Below, in pieces: positions 8,480 to 16,509 of a DNA stretch of 37,314 nt. The notes below the pieces were generated by a model, which searched no databases, was not told the origin of the DNA, and saw only the letters and a program-made list of their open reading frames with translations. The DNA is from JBBPXY01 sp038200435 (GTDB taxonomy: Bacteria; Actinomycetota; Thermoleophilia; Solirubrobacterales; Solirubrobacteraceae). Positions within the stretch are counted from its first letter, which is position 1, and the number at the start of each line of letters is the position of its first letter. Location of the stretch: contig JBBPXY010000069.1 in NCBI GenBank assembly GCA_038200435.1, positions 1-37,314 of the forward strand, given 5' to 3'. The position numbers and the translations under genes are program-made.

Positions 8480-8911
8480 CTACGTGCCGCTCGACCCGAA
8501 GCCGCTCTCCCCACGCGCGGCGCCCGAGAGCTCGTCGACCTCCTCCACCTCCGGCGCCTCGACGCGCACGAGCACGAGCTGGGCGATGCGATCCCCCGCT
8601 TCGAGGGTGACCGCCTCCTCCCGGTCGGTGTTCAAGAGCAACACGCGCAGCTCGCCCCGGTAGCCCGCATCGATCAGGCCCGGGGCGTTGACGAGCGCGA
8701 TGCCGTGCCGGGCCGCGAGGCCCGACCTCGGCAGCACGAGGCCGGCCTGTCCGGCCGGGATCTCCACAGCAAGACCCGTACCCACCGAGTCACGCGCGCC
8801 CGGTGCCAGCTTCACGCGCTCGATCGCGTGCAGGTCGAGCCCCGCGTCGCCCGGGTGGGCGCGCCGCGGCAGGATCGCCGCCGGGTCGAGCCGCCTGACC
8901 CGCAGGCTCAC
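8480..8911 (-). CDS. dut: Deoxyuridine 5'-triphosphate nucleotidohydrolase
   Basis: Trimeric dUTPase hydrolyses dUTP to dUMP and PPi, keeping uracil out of DNA and supplying dTMP synthesis. All five motifs are present in 143 residues: GDAGLDL (21-27), PRSGLA (61-66), the catalytic segment APGLIDAGYRGEL with D81, GDRIAQLV (107-114), and the flexible arm RGESGFGSSGT (133-143). The start is a GTG at 8911 that overlaps the hflX stop (GTGA), so translation is probably coupled to hflX. The length is normal for the family. Confidence 0.97.
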   Translation of the reverse strand: MSLRVRRLDPAAILPRRAHPGDAGLDLHAIERVKLAPGARDSVGTGLAVEIPAGQAGLVLPRSGLAARHGIALVNAPGLIDAGYRGELRVLLLNTDREEAVTLEAGDRIAQLVLVRVEAPEVEEVDELSGAARGESGFGSSGT

Positions 8912-10218
8912 GCGGGCGCCGGGCGCCCGTTCACCGCGAAGCGCTCGTAACGCGCGGCCACGGTGGCAGGGAGCCGCACGCGGACCCGCACGCCGTCGGC
9001 CGTGTCCTCACGCTCGAGGTCGCCCGCGACCTCGTGCAGCTCGGCGAGCTGGCCTCCCTCCGCGTAGGGCAGGAGCAGATCGACCTCTTTCAACCGCCGC
9101 TCGAACTCCTCCTGAACCCGCTCGCCCAGTGCCTCCATCCCCTCACCGGTGGCGGCCGAGACCGCCATGCCGTCCGGGTGGCGGAAGCCGAGCTCGCGGC
9201 GCCGCTCATCGTCGAGCGCGTCGATCTTGTTCAGCACGAGCAGGCGCGGCTGCTCGCCCGCCCCGATCTCCTCGAGCACGTCCTCGACCGCGCGGGTCAT
9301 CTCGGCCAGCTCCTCTTCACGTGCCGTGGCGTCGACGACGTGAAGCACGAGATCGGCGCGGCGCGTCTCCTCCAAGGTGGCGCCGAAGGCGTCGACGAGC
9401 TGGTGGGGAAGCTTGCGGATGAAGCCGACCGTGTCGGTGAGCAGGTAGTCGCGGCCGCCGAGCCGCCAGACGCGCGTCGTCGGATCGAGGGTGTGGAAGA
9501 GCCGGTCGCGCACGCCGACCTCAGCCCCGGTCAGCGCGTTCAGAAGCGTCGACTTGCCCGCGTTCGTGTAGCCGGCGATCGCGACCGCCGGAGGTTGGTG
9601 CCGCTCGCGCTCGGCGCGCTGGGTGGCGCGGCTGCCACGAACGCGCTCGAGCTTGCGGCGCAGAGCGGCGATGCGGTCGCGGGCGAGGCGGCGGTCGGTC
9701 TCGATCTGCGTCTCGCCCGGTCCCCTCGTGCCGATCCCGCCCCCGAGGCGTTCGAGGTGGGTCCACAAACCGCGCATGCGCGCGAGGTTGTACTCGAGCT
9801 GGGCCAGCTCCACCTGGAGCTTGCCGTCGGCCGTGTGGGCGTGGCCGGCGAAGATGTCGAGGATCACCGTCGTGCGGTCGATGACGGGCACTCCGAGAGC
9901 CTCCTCGAGGTTGCGCTCCTGCCGCGGGCTCAGCTCGTCGTCGACGGCGACCACGTTGGCGTCGGCGCGGCCGAGCTCGGCCTTCAGCTCGTCGATCTTG
10001 CCTGGGCCGAGATAGGAGTTCGGGTGCGGTTTCTCCCGCCGCTGCGTAAGCTCACCGACCGTCGCGACGCCCGCCGTGTGGAGCAGCTCCTTCAGCTCGG
10101 AGAGATCACCCCCGTCTTGCGGCGCGGCGATCGCGTAGGCGCGCTGGCGGGCGCGACCCTCGGGCTCGCCCTTCTGGCTGGGGGACCGGTCGTCTCGACC
10201 GCTTCGTGAGCGATGCAC
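8908..10218 (-). CDS. hflX: GTPase HflX
   Basis: HflX is a ribosome-associated GTPase that splits or rescues stalled 70S ribosomes under stress. From the GTG at 10218 the protein is 436 residues, close to known HflX. The N-terminal domain shows NSYLGPGKIDEL, ANVVAVDDELSPRQERNLE and the family segment IGTRGPGETQIETDRR. The G domain shows G1 GYTNAGKST, G3 in DTVGFIRKLPH, and G4 NKID. The frame is open upstream to 10581, but that extension overlaps the divergent VOC gene and has no family similarity, so the shorter start is preferred. TACACT lies 10 bases before the GTG and no Shine-Dalgarno is visible, which suggests a leaderless message. It is followed by dut with a 4-base overlap. Confidence 0.94.
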   Translation of the reverse strand: MHRSRSGRDDRSPSQKGEPEGRARQRAYAIAAPQDGGDLSELKELLHTAGVATVGELTQRREKPHPNSYLGPGKIDELKAELGRADANVVAVDDELSPRQERNLEEALGVPVIDRTTVILDIFAGHAHTADGKLQVELAQLEYNLARMRGLWTHLERLGGGIGTRGPGETQIETDRRLARDRIAALRRKLERVRGSRATQRAERERHQPPAVAIAGYTNAGKSTLLNALTGAEVGVRDRLFHTLDPTTRVWRLGGRDYLLTDTVGFIRKLPHQLVDAFGATLEETRRADLVLHVVDATAREEELAEMTRAVEDVLEEIGAGEQPRLLVLNKIDALDDERRRELGFRHPDGMAVSAATGEGMEALGERVQEEFERRLKEVDLLLPYAEGGQLAELHEVAGDLEREDTADGVRVRVRLPATVAARYERFAVNGRPAPA

Positions 10219-10228
10219 GCGCCGTGTC

Positions 10229-10234
10229 AGTGTA
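10229..10234 (-). promoter_or_regulatory. Predicted -10 element of hflX (leaderless)
   Basis: TACACT on the minus strand is 10 bases before the hflX GTG at 10218. No ribosome-binding site lies between. The 147-base divergent region 10219-10365 contains this and the opposite-strand VOC promoter and no gene. Confidence 0.4.
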
Positions 10235-10350
10235 GTCGCGCAGCGCGTCGTCTCGCCCGTCGCGATGCGCTTCGCAGCCTTTTGGGGGACGTAGCCCACC
10301 AAATGCTGCGACCTGCGGAGCCGCGCGACACGGCGGTCGGCGTACTCCCG

Positions 10351-10356
10351 TAGTCT
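10351..10356 (+). promoter_or_regulatory. Predicted -10 element of the VOC gene (leaderless)
   Basis: TAGTCT, the same hexamer as in the opuC promoter, is 9 bases before the GTG at 10366, with no Shine-Dalgarno in between. GCGACA about 20 bases upstream is only a weak -35 match. Confidence 0.42.
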
Positions 10357-10365
10357 CGGCCTGAA

Positions 10366-10737
10366 GTGAGCGACGTCATCACCCTCGACCATGTGCAGGT
10401 TGCCGCCCCTCCGGGCTGCGAGGAGGAGGCGCGCGGCTTCTACGGCGAGCTGCTGGGCCTGCCCGAGATGCCGAAGCCGGCGGAGCTGGCCTCGACCGGA
10501 GGCGCATGGTTCGCCTGTGGCGGTGAGCAGGCCCTGCACATCGGGGTCGAGCCGGATTTCGCTCCCGCCACGAAGGCCCACCCCGGACTGCGGGTGTCGT
10601 CCTCCGACGCCCTGAACCTCCTCGCCGAGAGACTCTTCGAAGCCGGGGCCGAGGTGCGTTGGGACGAGCGCCAGCCGGAGGTCGGGCGCTTCTACACCTC
10701 CGACCCGTGGGGCAACCGGGTCGAGCTGCGCTGCTGA
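10366..10737 (+). CDS. VOC (glyoxalase/bleomycin-resistance fold) family protein
   Basis: This 123-residue single-domain vicinal-oxygen-chelate protein has two beta-alpha-beta-beta-beta modules. Expected metal ligands are H9 in ITLDHVQVA, a His in ALHIGVEP in the middle, and Glu in the C-terminal GNRVELRC; the DPWGNRVEL ending is the family signature. It could be a glyoxalase-like isomerase, dioxygenase or binding protein; the sequence does not say which. The start is a GTG at 10366. Its stop overlaps the next start as TGATG, so it is coupled to the PhoD-like gene. Confidence 0.87.
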   Translation: MSDVITLDHVQVAAPPGCEEEARGFYGELLGLPEMPKPAELASTGGAWFACGGEQALHIGVEPDFAPATKAHPGLRVSSSDALNLLAERLFEAGAEVRWDERQPEVGRFYTSDPWGNRVELRC

Positions 10738-12395
10738 TGATCGAGCTCATCCTTGGTCCGCTGCTGAGACACGTCGGCCCCGGCGAGGCGACGATCTGGG
10801 TCGAGACGGACGGCGCCGCGACTGTCGAGGTGATGGCCGGTAACGCAAGCGGGATGAGCGAGACCTTCCACGTCTCGGGCCACTTCTACGCGCTCGTGCA
10901 CGTTACTGGGCTCGAGCCCGCCTCCATCACCCCCTACTCGGTCTCGATCGACGGCCGGACGGCTTGGCCCCTGCCCGACGACCCGTGGCCCGACCCGTCG
11001 ATCGCCACACCCAACCCCGACGGGGCCTTCCGCCTCGCTTTCGGTTCGTGCCGCGTGTCGGTCCCCCACGAACCGCCCTACTCGCTGACGAAGGACGAGG
11101 ACGAGCGCGGGCGCGAGACCGACGCGTTCTATGCCCTCGCGCTCCGCATGCGCGAGCAACCGCGGGAGCTCTGGCCTCACCTCCTGTTCCTCTGCGGTGA
11201 CCAGGTCTACGCCGACGAAGTCTCGCCGGAGACGAAGGAGTTCATCGAGAGCCGGCGGGATACCTCGCAGCCGCCCGGCGAAGAGGTGGCGGACTTCGAG
11301 GAGTACACGCGGCTCTACTGGGAGTCCTGGCAGGACCCGACCTTCCGCTGGCTGCTGTCGACCGTGGCCAGCGCGATGATCTTCGACGACCACGACGTGC
11401 ACGACGACTGGAACACCTCGCGCGACTGGGTGGAGGAGTACCGCAAGAAGCCGTGGTGGGAGGCTCGCATCGACGGTGCTTTCGCCTCCTACTGGGTCTA
11501 TCAGCACCTCGGCAACCTCTCCCCCCGGCAGCTCGCCGGCGACGATCTCTACGCCCGTGTGCGGGCCGCCGACGACGCCGGGCCGCTCTTGGGCGAGAAG
11601 GGCCACGAGGAGGACCGCGGCACCGACGGCACCCAGTGGAGCTACTGCCGCGATCTCGGCGGCAACGGCAAGCTCGTCGTGATCGACTCGCGCGCCGGCC
11701 GGGTGCTCGACCCCGATGACCGCCGCATGGTCGACTCGGCCGAATGGGACTGGATCGAGTCCGAAGCGCACGGGGATGTCGATCACCTGCTGCTCGGGAC
11801 CTCCCTCCCCGTTCTGCTCGCCCCGGGGATGCACGACCTCGAGGCCTGGAACGAGGCGGTCTGCGAGGGCGCGTGGGGCGCGCGAGCAGCGGCGCTCGGC
11901 GAGAAGATCCGCCAGGGCCTCGACCTCGAGCACTGGGCGGCGTTCGGCAAGTCGTTCGCGGCGCTCGTGGACCTGACCCGCGCCGTCGGCGCTGGCGAGC
12001 GCGGACCGCCGCCCGCCACGATCGTCGCGCTCTCCGGCGACGTGCACCACGCCTACCTGGCCGAAGTCGGCTACCCCAAGGGCAGCGGCGTGCGCAGCCG
12101 CGTGTACCAGGCGGTCTGCTCGCCGGTGCGCAACCCCCTGGACGCGCGCGAGCGGCGGGCGATCCGGGCGATGCGCACCGGCCCGGTGGTGAAGCTCGCG
12201 CGGGCGCTCGCGCGGGCCGCCGGCGTGCCCGCACCAGCCATCCGCTGGCGCGAGGAGGCCGGCCCTTGGTTCGACAACCAGATCGCCGCGCTCACGCTGG
12301 AAGGGCGCTCGGCCCGGCTGGTGCTCGAACGCGCCCAGCCCGGGCACGAGTCGGGCGAACCGACGCTCGAGCTCGTGATGGACCGCAGCCTGTAG
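10737..12395 (+). CDS. PhoD-like metallophosphoesterase
   Basis: This 552-residue protein has an N-terminal beta-sandwich (about 1-90, beginning LILGPLLRHVGPGEATIWVE) and a PhoD-type phosphoesterase domain. Metal and active-site segments are FGSCR (102-106), CGDQVYAD (153-160), IFDDHDVHDDWN (215-226) and, near the end, ALSGDVHHAYLAEV. Unlike classical PhoD it has no Tat or Sec signal, so it should be cytoplasmic; the substrate is unknown and may be a phosphodiester or a nucleotide. The ATG at 10737 overlaps the VOC stop. The end faces the aminotransferase gene with only 4 bases between the stop codons. Confidence 0.87.
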   Translation: MIELILGPLLRHVGPGEATIWVETDGAATVEVMAGNASGMSETFHVSGHFYALVHVTGLEPASITPYSVSIDGRTAWPLPDDPWPDPSIATPNPDGAFRLAFGSCRVSVPHEPPYSLTKDEDERGRETDAFYALALRMREQPRELWPHLLFLCGDQVYADEVSPETKEFIESRRDTSQPPGEEVADFEEYTRLYWESWQDPTFRWLLSTVASAMIFDDHDVHDDWNTSRDWVEEYRKKPWWEARIDGAFASYWVYQHLGNLSPRQLAGDDLYARVRAADDAGPLLGEKGHEEDRGTDGTQWSYCRDLGGNGKLVVIDSRAGRVLDPDDRRMVDSAEWDWIESEAHGDVDHLLLGTSLPVLLAPGMHDLEAWNEAVCEGAWGARAAALGEKIRQGLDLEHWAAFGKSFAALVDLTRAVGAGERGPPPATIVALSGDVHHAYLAEVGYPKGSGVRSRVYQAVCSPVRNPLDARERRAIRAMRTGPVVKLARALARAAGVPAPAIRWREEAGPWFDNQIAALTLEGRSARLVLERAQPGHESGEPTLELVMDRSL

Positions 12396-12399
12396 CCGG

Positions 12400-13563
12400 C
12401 TACTTCAGCTTGCTCAAGCGATCGACTGCTTCGAGCAGCCTCTCGTCCGGCGTGGTCAGCGAGATACGGAAGAAGCCCTCGCCGCTTTGCCCGTAGGCAC
12501 CGCCGGGCGAAACGACCACCCCGGTCTCTTCCAGCACATGCTCGCAGTAGGCCGCGGCGGAGTCGTAGCCCTCCGGGATCGGTGCCCAGATGTAGATCGT
12601 GCCCTTCGGCGGGGTGACATTGACGCCCGCTGAGCGCAGCGCGTCACACACCAGGTCGCGACGACGGAGATAGACCTTGTTCATCTCGGCCACGGCCTCG
12701 TCGACATCGGGCTGCAGGGCGCGGATGCCGGCCAGCTGGACGGCCTCGAAGAGCCCCGAATCGATGTTCGACTTGAGGCGCCAGTAGTGCGAGATCACGT
12801 CCGGGTTGCCCGTGATCGCGGCGCACCGCCAGCCGGTCATGTTGTAGCCCTTGGAGAGCGAGAAGACCTCGACTCCAATCTCCTTGGCCCCCGGCGTGGC
12901 CAGGACCGAAGGGGCGACGTAGCCGTCGTAGGTCGTCTCGGAATAGGAGTTGTCGTGCACGACCAGGATGCCGTGAGCGCGCGCGAACGCGACCACCTCC
13001 TCGAAGAACCCGTCGGGAACCACGGCTCCGGTCGGGTTGTTCGGGTAGTTGAGATACATCAGCTTCGCGCCGTCGCGGTCCTTTTCAGAGATCGCCTCGA
13101 GATCGGGCACGAAGCCGCGCTCGGGCAGCAGCGGCATGAGCACCGAGGAGGCGCCCGCCAGCAGCGGCCCGCCCGTGTAGACCGGGTAACCGGGGTCAGC
13201 GGCGAGCGCAACGTCGTCGGGGTCGAGGAATGCGAGGTTCAGGTTGAAGATGCACTCCTTGGCGCCGATCGCCGGCATGACCTCGGTGTCGGCGTCGAGC
13301 TCGACCCCGAAGCGCCGCCCGTAGAACTCGGTGACGGCGGCGCGGAAGTCGGGGCGGCCGCGATTGGACGGGTACTGATGGGTGGCGGGATCAGCCATGG
13401 CCTTCTGGCCGGCCTCGACGATCGGCGCGTATGTCGGCGTGTCGGGATCGCCGATGCCCAGCGAGATGACATCGACCCCGGCGGCCTTCTTCGCGGAGAT
13501 CTTCCGCTCGAGTTCCGCGAACAGGTAGGGCGGCATGCGGTCAAGGCGCTCACTCGGTTTCAT
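12400..13563 (-). CDS. dapL: LL-diaminopimelate aminotransferase (DapL type)
   Basis: This 387-residue fold-type I PLP aminotransferase most resembles DapL, which converts tetrahydrodipicolinate directly to L,L-diaminopimelate with glutamate as donor. Visible are ISLGIGDPDTPT (33-44), the substrate segment THQYPSNRGRPDFR (61-74), AIGAKECIFN, LNYPNNPTGA (171-180) with the PLP-binding Asn, HDNSYSE, and the PLP lysine K238 in SLSKGYNMTGWR. The ATG at 13563 overlaps the end of dapF by 14 bases, so the two are co-translated, and dapF uses the product L,L-DAP. No dapC, dapD or dapE is visible in the window. Paralogous aspartate or alanine aminotransferases share this fold; the dapF partner tips the call towards DapL. 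Confidence 0.85.
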   Translation of the reverse strand: MKPSERLDRMPPYLFAELERKISAKKAAGVDVISLGIGDPDTPTYAPIVEAGQKAMADPATHQYPSNRGRPDFRAAVTEFYGRRFGVELDADTEVMPAIGAKECIFNLNLAFLDPDDVALAADPGYPVYTGGPLLAGASSVLMPLLPERGFVPDLEAISEKDRDGAKLMYLNYPNNPTGAVVPDGFFEEVVAFARAHGILVVHDNSYSETTYDGYVAPSVLATPGAKEIGVEVFSLSKGYNMTGWRCAAITGNPDVISHYWRLKSNIDSGLFEAVQLAGIRALQPDVDEAVAEMNKVYLRRRDLVCDALRSAGVNVTPPKGTIYIWAPIPEGYDSAAAYCEHVLEETGVVVSPGGAYGQSGEGFFRISLTTPDERLLEAVDRLSKLK

Positions 13564-14401
13564 GCAACTCCCTCATCAGTTCTTCGGCGAGCTCGCCCGA
13601 GTACACGGGCACCGCCCAACCGGTCAGGTTCACGTGCAGGTCCTCGCCCACCTCGACCTCGAGCTCTCCGCCGTCGAGGCGCACCCTCACCGTCTCCTCG
13701 CCCCCGCGCAGCACGCTGGCGATGGCGGCGCCGGTCGCGCCGGTGCCGGACGAGAGCGTCTCCCCCACGCCTCGTTCGAAGATGCGGGCGCGGATGACGC
13801 CAGGCTCGAGCTCCGTCCACCACGAGACGTTGGTGCGGTTGGGAAAGAGGGTGTTGTGCTCGATCGCGGGCCCGATCGCGGGCAGGTCGAGCTGCTCGAG
13901 CTGCTCGAGCCCGTCGACTTTGATCGCGCACTGCGGGTTGCCGACCTGGACGTGCTGAAAGCGCCAAGTGTGTCCTGCCGCCTCGAGCTCACCCGTGCCT
14001 TCGTCGCCGCCCGCCGGGAAGTCGCCCGAGCGCAGCCGCGCGCGCCCCATGTCCACCCGGCAGGTGCTTGGCCCGGTGATGGTCGGGCGGATCTCGCCGG
14101 CAGCCGTGCGGATGGAGAACGTGTCGGCCTGGGCCCACCCATGCCGGCGCAGGTACATGATCGCCTCGCGCGCTCCGTTGCCCGACAGCTCGGCCTCGGA
14201 GCCGTCGGGGTTGAAGATGCGCAGGTTCGCCACGAAACCCGGCTCCTCCGCGCGTGAGAGGAGCAGAACGCCGTCCGCCCCCGGTCCGAAGTGCGGATCG
14301 CACAGGCGCGCGAAGCGCCCGGCGCTCGGAGCGAACGGCAGCTCGCCCTCCTCGAGGATGAGGTAGTCGTTGCCGAGGGCTTGCCACTTCTCGAATCGCA
14401 C
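13550..14401 (-). CDS. dapF: Diaminopimelate epimerase-like protein with Ser/Ser in place of the catalytic cysteines
   Basis: This 283-residue protein is the DapF fold, which interconverts L,L- and meso-DAP for lysine and peptidoglycan. Family segments are intact: KWQALGNDYLILE (5-17), LCDPHFGPGADG (33-44), FNPDGSEAEL (63-72), VGNPQCAI, FPNRTNVSW, and ERGVGETLSSGTGATG (209-224). However, the first catalytic Cys position (usually CGNGxRC) is S73 and the second (usually CGTGA) is S218, read directly as TCG and TCC codons. The frame is otherwise undamaged. The start is a GTG at 14401, 11 bases after the miaA stop, with GGTGG upstream; the open frame beyond to 14512 overlaps miaA and is not conserved in kind. 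Assignment to DapF is strong from context (dapL adjacent); the chemistry is uncertain. Confidence 0.88.
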   Translation of the reverse strand: MRFEKWQALGNDYLILEEGELPFAPSAGRFARLCDPHFGPGADGVLLLSRAEEPGFVANLRIFNPDGSEAELSGNGAREAIMYLRRHGWAQADTFSIRTAAGEIRPTITGPSTCRVDMGRARLRSGDFPAGGDEGTGELEAAGHTWRFQHVQVGNPQCAIKVDGLEQLEQLDLPAIGPAIEHNTLFPNRTNVSWWTELEPGVIRARIFERGVGETLSSGTGATGAAIASVLRGGEETVRVRLDGGELEVEVGEDLHVNLTGWAVPVYSGELAEELMRELHETE

Positions 14402-14412
14402 GGGCGGCCACC

Positions 14413-15324
14413 CTATGCATTCGGCGGCGGATCGAGGACCCGGGCGGCCACATAGTCCGGTTGGAGGGCTGTCACGTTGATCACTTGCACGCCGGGGAGC
14501 TTGCGCATCCACGTCAGCTGGCGTCGGGCGTAATTGCGCGTGCGGCGCTTCATCGCCTCGACGTCACCGGTCAGCAGCTCGGTGAAGCCGAGCGCCTGGC
14601 GTGCAGTCGCAGAGGCGCCGGCCAGGTGCGCGGCGCTCACTTCCCGTGCTGCCCCGGCCGCGAGCATTCGGTCTACTCGGGCGTCGATGCCCTCGTACAA
14701 CGCCTCGCGGTCCATCGTAAGTCCAGTCAACACGGTCGGGCGGCGCGTCTCTTCGCTCCAGAGCTGCGAGGGCCCTTCGGGCGGCTCGAGCTCGCCCGCG
14801 TCGGAGAGCTCGAGCGCACGCACGATGCGATGGGAGTCGGTCGGGGCCAGCTCCTCGGCCGCCCAGGGTGCCCGGCGGGCCAGCTCGGCGTGTAGCGCTG
14901 CCGGCCCCCGCTCGGCCAGGTCGGCCATCCACCGCTCGCGCACACCCTCCGGAGGAGGCGGGCGCAGGCGCAGGTCGGTGAGCGCGGCGCGGAGGTAGAG
15001 GCCGGTGCCGCCCACCACGATCGGGCGGCGGCCCGCGGCGAGCAGGTCGTCGATCTCGGCGTGGGCGAGTTCCGCGTACTCGCCGGCGCTGAACGACGCG
15101 TCCACGGGTACAAACGAGATGAGGCGGTGCTCGAGACGCGCCCTTTCCTGCGCGGAGGCGGCGCCCGTCAGGGTCTCGAGGCCCTGATAGACCTGCAGCG
15201 CGTCGGCGGAGACCGCTACCGGATCTTCCCCCCGCGCACGCAGGCGATCGGCCAGGGCGATGGCGACGGCCGTCTTGCCCACGCCCGTGGGCCCGAAGAC
15301 AGCAAGCACAGGACCCGGAAACAC
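14413..15324 (-). CDS. miaA: tRNA dimethylallyltransferase
   Basis: MiaA transfers the dimethylallyl group to N6 of A37 in tRNAs reading UNN codons; MiaB, also in this window, then adds the methylthio group. The 303-residue product has the P-loop FGPTGVGKTAVA (10-21), SADALQVYQGL, VGGTGLYLRA, the RIVRALEL segment and the C-terminal RNYARRQLTWMRKLP. The start is a GTG at 15324; the frame stays open far upstream, but that would run across the divergent FIST gene. CATACT lies 6 bases before the GTG and no Shine-Dalgarno is visible. dapF follows after 11 bases. Confidence 0.95.
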   Translation of the reverse strand: MFPGPVLAVFGPTGVGKTAVAIALADRLRARGEDPVAVSADALQVYQGLETLTGAASAQERARLEHRLISFVPVDASFSAGEYAELAHAEIDDLLAAGRRPIVVGGTGLYLRAALTDLRLRPPPPEGVRERWMADLAERGPAALHAELARRAPWAAEELAPTDSHRIVRALELSDAGELEPPEGPSQLWSEETRRPTVLTGLTMDREALYEGIDARVDRMLAAGAAREVSAAHLAGASATARQALGFTELLTGDVEAMKRRTRNYARRQLTWMRKLPGVQVINVTALQPDYVAARVLDPPPNA

Positions 15325-15330
15325 GCGCGG

Positions 15331-15338
15331 AGTATGGT
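15331..15338. promoter_or_regulatory. Overlapping divergent -10 elements of miaA and the FIST gene
   Basis: In the short gap between the two divergent start codons the octamer AGTATGGT reads TATGGT on the plus strand (15333-15338, 7 bases before the GTG at 15346) and CATACT on the minus strand (15336-15331, 6 bases before the GTG at 15324). Both could give leaderless messages, and both cannot be occupied at once. Confidence 0.4.
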
Positions 15339-15345
15339 CAGAGGA

Positions 15346-16509
15346 GTGGGTGTGCGCATCGCAACCGGGCTCTCTATGCGGGCCGACGCCCGCGACGGCG
15401 CAGTCGAGGCCGCGGCGGCCGCTCGATCGGGGTTGGGCGGCCAGAACGCCGATCTGGCCATCGTCTTCGCCGCCGGTTCCCACCTGGCAGCGCCGGAATC
15501 CACCCTTGAAGGGGTCCACGACGCGCTCGAGCCCGACGAGCTGATCGGCTGTGGCGCCGGCGGGGTGCTCGCGCAGGGTCGCGAGCAGGAGGACGGCACA
15601 GCCGTCGCGGTGTGGGCCGCCGCCTTCGACGAAGGCGAAGTGAGCACATTCCACGCTTCGGTCGAGCAGGTCGACGAGGGGCTGGCCGTCTCGGGCCTCC
15701 CCGCGCTCGAAGGCGCGGCGGCCGCGGTGATGCTGCCCGATCCCTTCTCTTTCCCGACCGACGTCCTCCTGCGTGATCTCGCTTCGCGCGCGGCCGGCGT
15801 CCCGATCCTCGGGGGCCTGGCCAGCGCGCGCTCGGTCGGCGGCGCGAGCGCTCTCTTCCTCGGCGAGGAGGTTCACGAGGGAGGCGCGGTAGGCGCGCGC
15901 TTCGAAGGGCTCGAGGTGCTGCCGTGCGTCTCGCAGGGAGCCGCGCCGCTCGGCCCCGAGATGACGATCACCGCCGGAGAGGGCAACGTGATCCACGAGC
16001 TGGCCGGGCGGCCGGCACTGCAGCGACTCCGCGAGGCCATCGACGAGCTCGACGAACGCGAGCGCGGGCTGCTCGGCGGCGGGATGCTGCTCGGCATCGT
16101 GATCGACGGCGACAAACCCGACTACGAGCACGGCGACTTTCTCGTACGCGGGCTGGCCGGGGCGGATCCGAAGACCGGCGAGGTGATGGTCGGCACCACA
16201 GTGCGCCCGGGACAGGTCGTGCGCCTCCATGCCCGCGACGCCGCTTCCGCCGATCGCGACCTGCGCAGCGCGCTCGACCTGCGTGTGCGCGCGCTCGGAG
16301 GCGCGACGCCCGCCGGTGCTCTGCTCTTCTCGTGCAACGGTCGCGGGCGAGGCATGTTCGGCGTGCCCGATCACGACGCGAGCATGCTGGTGGAGGAGCT
16401 CGGCGGCGCTCCGACGGCGGGCTTCTTCGCGGCGGGCGAGATCGGCCCCGTCGGCGGGGAGAGCTTTCTCCACGGTTTCACGGCGACCGTGGCAATCTTC
16501 CCGTCATGA
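15346..16509 (+). CDS. FIST domain sensory protein
   Basis: FIST_N plus FIST_C domains bind small ligands and normally form the sensory part of signalling proteins. Visible: RIATGLSMRADARDGAVEAA at the N-terminus, ELIGCGAGGVLAQGREQEDG, a VMLPDPFSF segment, PILGGLASARS, GEVMVGTTVRPGQVVRLH, LLFSCNGRGRGMFG with the conserved Cys, and the terminal PTAGFFAAGEIGPVGGESFLHGFTAT, given here as landmarks across about 385 residues. No output domain is attached. The GTG at 15346 fits a leaderless message; the GTG at 15352 with GAGGAG at 15341-15346 is an equally good alternative. The stop overlaps the SDR start as ATGA, so an NAD(P)-dependent enzyme is the nearest partner. Confidence 0.88.
   Translation: MGVRIATGLSMRADARDGAVEAAAAARSGLGGQNADLAIVFAAGSHLAAPESTLEGVHDALEPDELIGCGAGGVLAQGREQEDGTAVAVWAAAFDEGEVSTFHASVEQVDEGLAVSGLPALEGAAAAVMLPDPFSFPTDVLLRDLASRAAGVPILGGLASARSVGGASALFLGEEVHEGGAVGARFEGLEVLPCVSQGAAPLGPEMTITAGEGNVIHELAGRPALQRLREAIDELDERERGLLGGGMLLGIVIDGDKPDYEHGDFLVRGLAGADPKTGEVMVGTTVRPGQVVRLHARDAASADRDLRSALDLRVRALGGATPAGALLFSCNGRGRGMFGVPDHDASMLVEELGGAPTAGFFAAGEIGPVGGESFLHGFTATVAIFPS

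Noticed and set aside
7212..8663. 483-codon plus-strand frame antisense to the ceramidase-like gene and dut
   Set aside because: No domain pattern, and both antisense partners have clear motifs and start signals.
10219..10581. N-terminal extension of hflX
   Set aside because: It covers the divergent VOC gene and promoter region and has no HflX similarity.
13550..14401. dapF as a pseudogene because both catalytic cysteines are missing
   Set aside because: The frame is intact, other family residues are conserved, and it is translationally linked to dapL; substitution without decay is better explained by altered chemistry.
15325..16473. N-terminal extension of miaA to 16473
   Set aside because: It would run antisense through the FIST gene and lacks MiaA similarity; the P-loop begins just after the GTG at 15324.
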